NCBI GenBank assembly: GCA_947568835.1
Contig: OX387602.1
Span: 3,318,570 to 3,382,569 of the forward strand
DNA length: 64,000 bases
Direction of reading: 5' to 3'
Source of the DNA: Protonemura montana
Lineage: Eukaryota; Arthropoda; Insecta; Plecoptera; Nemouridae
Each line of letters starts with the position of its first letter. Within the stretch, counting starts at the first letter, position 1. Below the pieces are notes generated by a model. The model searched no databases, was not told the DNA's origin, and saw only the letters and a program-made list of their open reading frames with translations. Positions 63,980 to 64,000 of this stretch are shown one piece after another. Both the position numbers and the translations under genes were made by a program.

Positions 63980-64000
63980 CGGTGTCCTATCTTGTTACAG
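63980..64000 (+). other. Possible 3' splice site at the window edge
   Basis: The window stops on GTCCTATCTTGTTACAG, a pyrimidine-rich run ending in AG. The next Rbp6 exon is expected downstream in phase 0, so this may be its acceptor, but the exon itself is not visible. Confidence 0.35.

Larger units (their letters stand above)
1..64000 (+). other. Rbp6: Interior of the Rbp6 (Musashi-family) gene locus
   Basis: The whole window lies inside one plus-strand gene. Its four coding exons join in frame into part of a tandem-RRM Musashi-type protein. Proteins of this family bind UAG-containing RNA, mostly in 3' UTRs, and control translation in neural and stem cells. The choice of Rbp6 over the paralogue msi rests on the linker IDPKVAFPRRAHPK and on [10 protein letters not shown] in RRM2, which I remember as Rbp6-like; Drosophila Msi differs at many of these positions. 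Intron phases from 5' to 3' are 1, 2, 0, 0, 0. The exons add up to 302 nt in 64 kb. Missing from the window are the 5' UTR, the N-terminus with RNP2 of RRM1, and everything after the first third of RRM2. The order of insect cannot be fixed from what is visible. Confidence 0.9.
51752..64000 (+). other. First 12.2 kb of the intron inside RRM2
   Basis: It starts GTGAGT in phase 0. I searched for the next Musashi exon (IEDAM..RHRGFGFVTF) and did not find it, so it lies beyond base 64000. The intron holds three exact GTGGAGGTGCC copies on the minus strand (55813, 55939, 62027) and one variant (55882), GACGCC dimers (56701, 63069), CTGG, CT and GCGTCGTCA repeats, poly-T and poly-C runs, and a 94-codon minus-strand open frame with a faint DEP-domain look (60478-60762). 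The last bases, CTATCTTGTTACAG, look like a 3' splice site. Confidence 0.85.

Noticed and set aside
1-64000. Transposable elements, CRISPR arrays, operons
   Set aside because: No reverse transcriptase, transposase or long terminal repeat could be recognised, and repeat units are all simple-sequence type. Old, decayed elements below my detection by eye cannot be excluded.

Overview
The window is eukaryotic genomic DNA, almost certainly from an arthropod and probably an insect. About 99.5% of it is intron of a single plus-strand gene. Four short coding exons can be read with certainty: 2437-2518, 24041-24125, 33111-33152 and 51659-51751. Together they encode about 100 residues of a Musashi-family RNA-binding protein: most of RRM1, the inter-RRM linker and the first third of RRM2. 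The linker and RRM2 match my memory of Drosophila Rbp6 ([17 protein letters not shown]) much better than Drosophila Musashi, so I call the gene Rbp6. Phases and GT-AG splice sites join all four exons without a break. The start of RRM1 lies upstream of base 1, and the rest of RRM2 and the C-terminal region lie beyond base 64000.

Layout: 1-2436 is the end of an upstream intron. 2519-24040 is a 21.5 kb intron. 24126-33110 is a 9.0 kb intron. 33153-51658 is an 18.5 kb intron. 51752-64000 is the start of another intron longer than 12.2 kb. The introns hold many short simple repeats (CCG, CCA, CTGG, GACGCC, poly-G/C and poly-T tracts), but I recognise no transposon, tRNA or rRNA. The open frames scattered through them look like chance.

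The interesting material is in the introns. (1) A 46-nt candidate cassette exon at 24281-24326 has a perfect CAG|GTAAGT donor. Its inclusion would shift the frame and truncate RRM1. It follows an unusually weak donor on the constitutive exon and is overlapped by a long interrupted hairpin (24321-24434) that could hide its donor. (2) The 11-mer GTGGAGGTGCC occurs seven times exactly, on both strands, with three one-mismatch relatives, where well under one copy is expected. It has a close pair at 31 kb and a cluster at 55.8-55.95 kb. (3) A CpG-rich block at about 45.48-45.93 kb ends in a GTAAGT donor. Splicing it to the RRM2 exon would place AAAACC directly before the exon's first codon ATGG, a good start context, which suggests an internal promoter for an RRM2-only isoform. 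(4) A compact 16-bp hairpin lies at 44442-44489. (5) The window ends exactly on a plausible 3' splice site. None of these regulatory ideas is proven by sequence alone; each comes with a decisive test.
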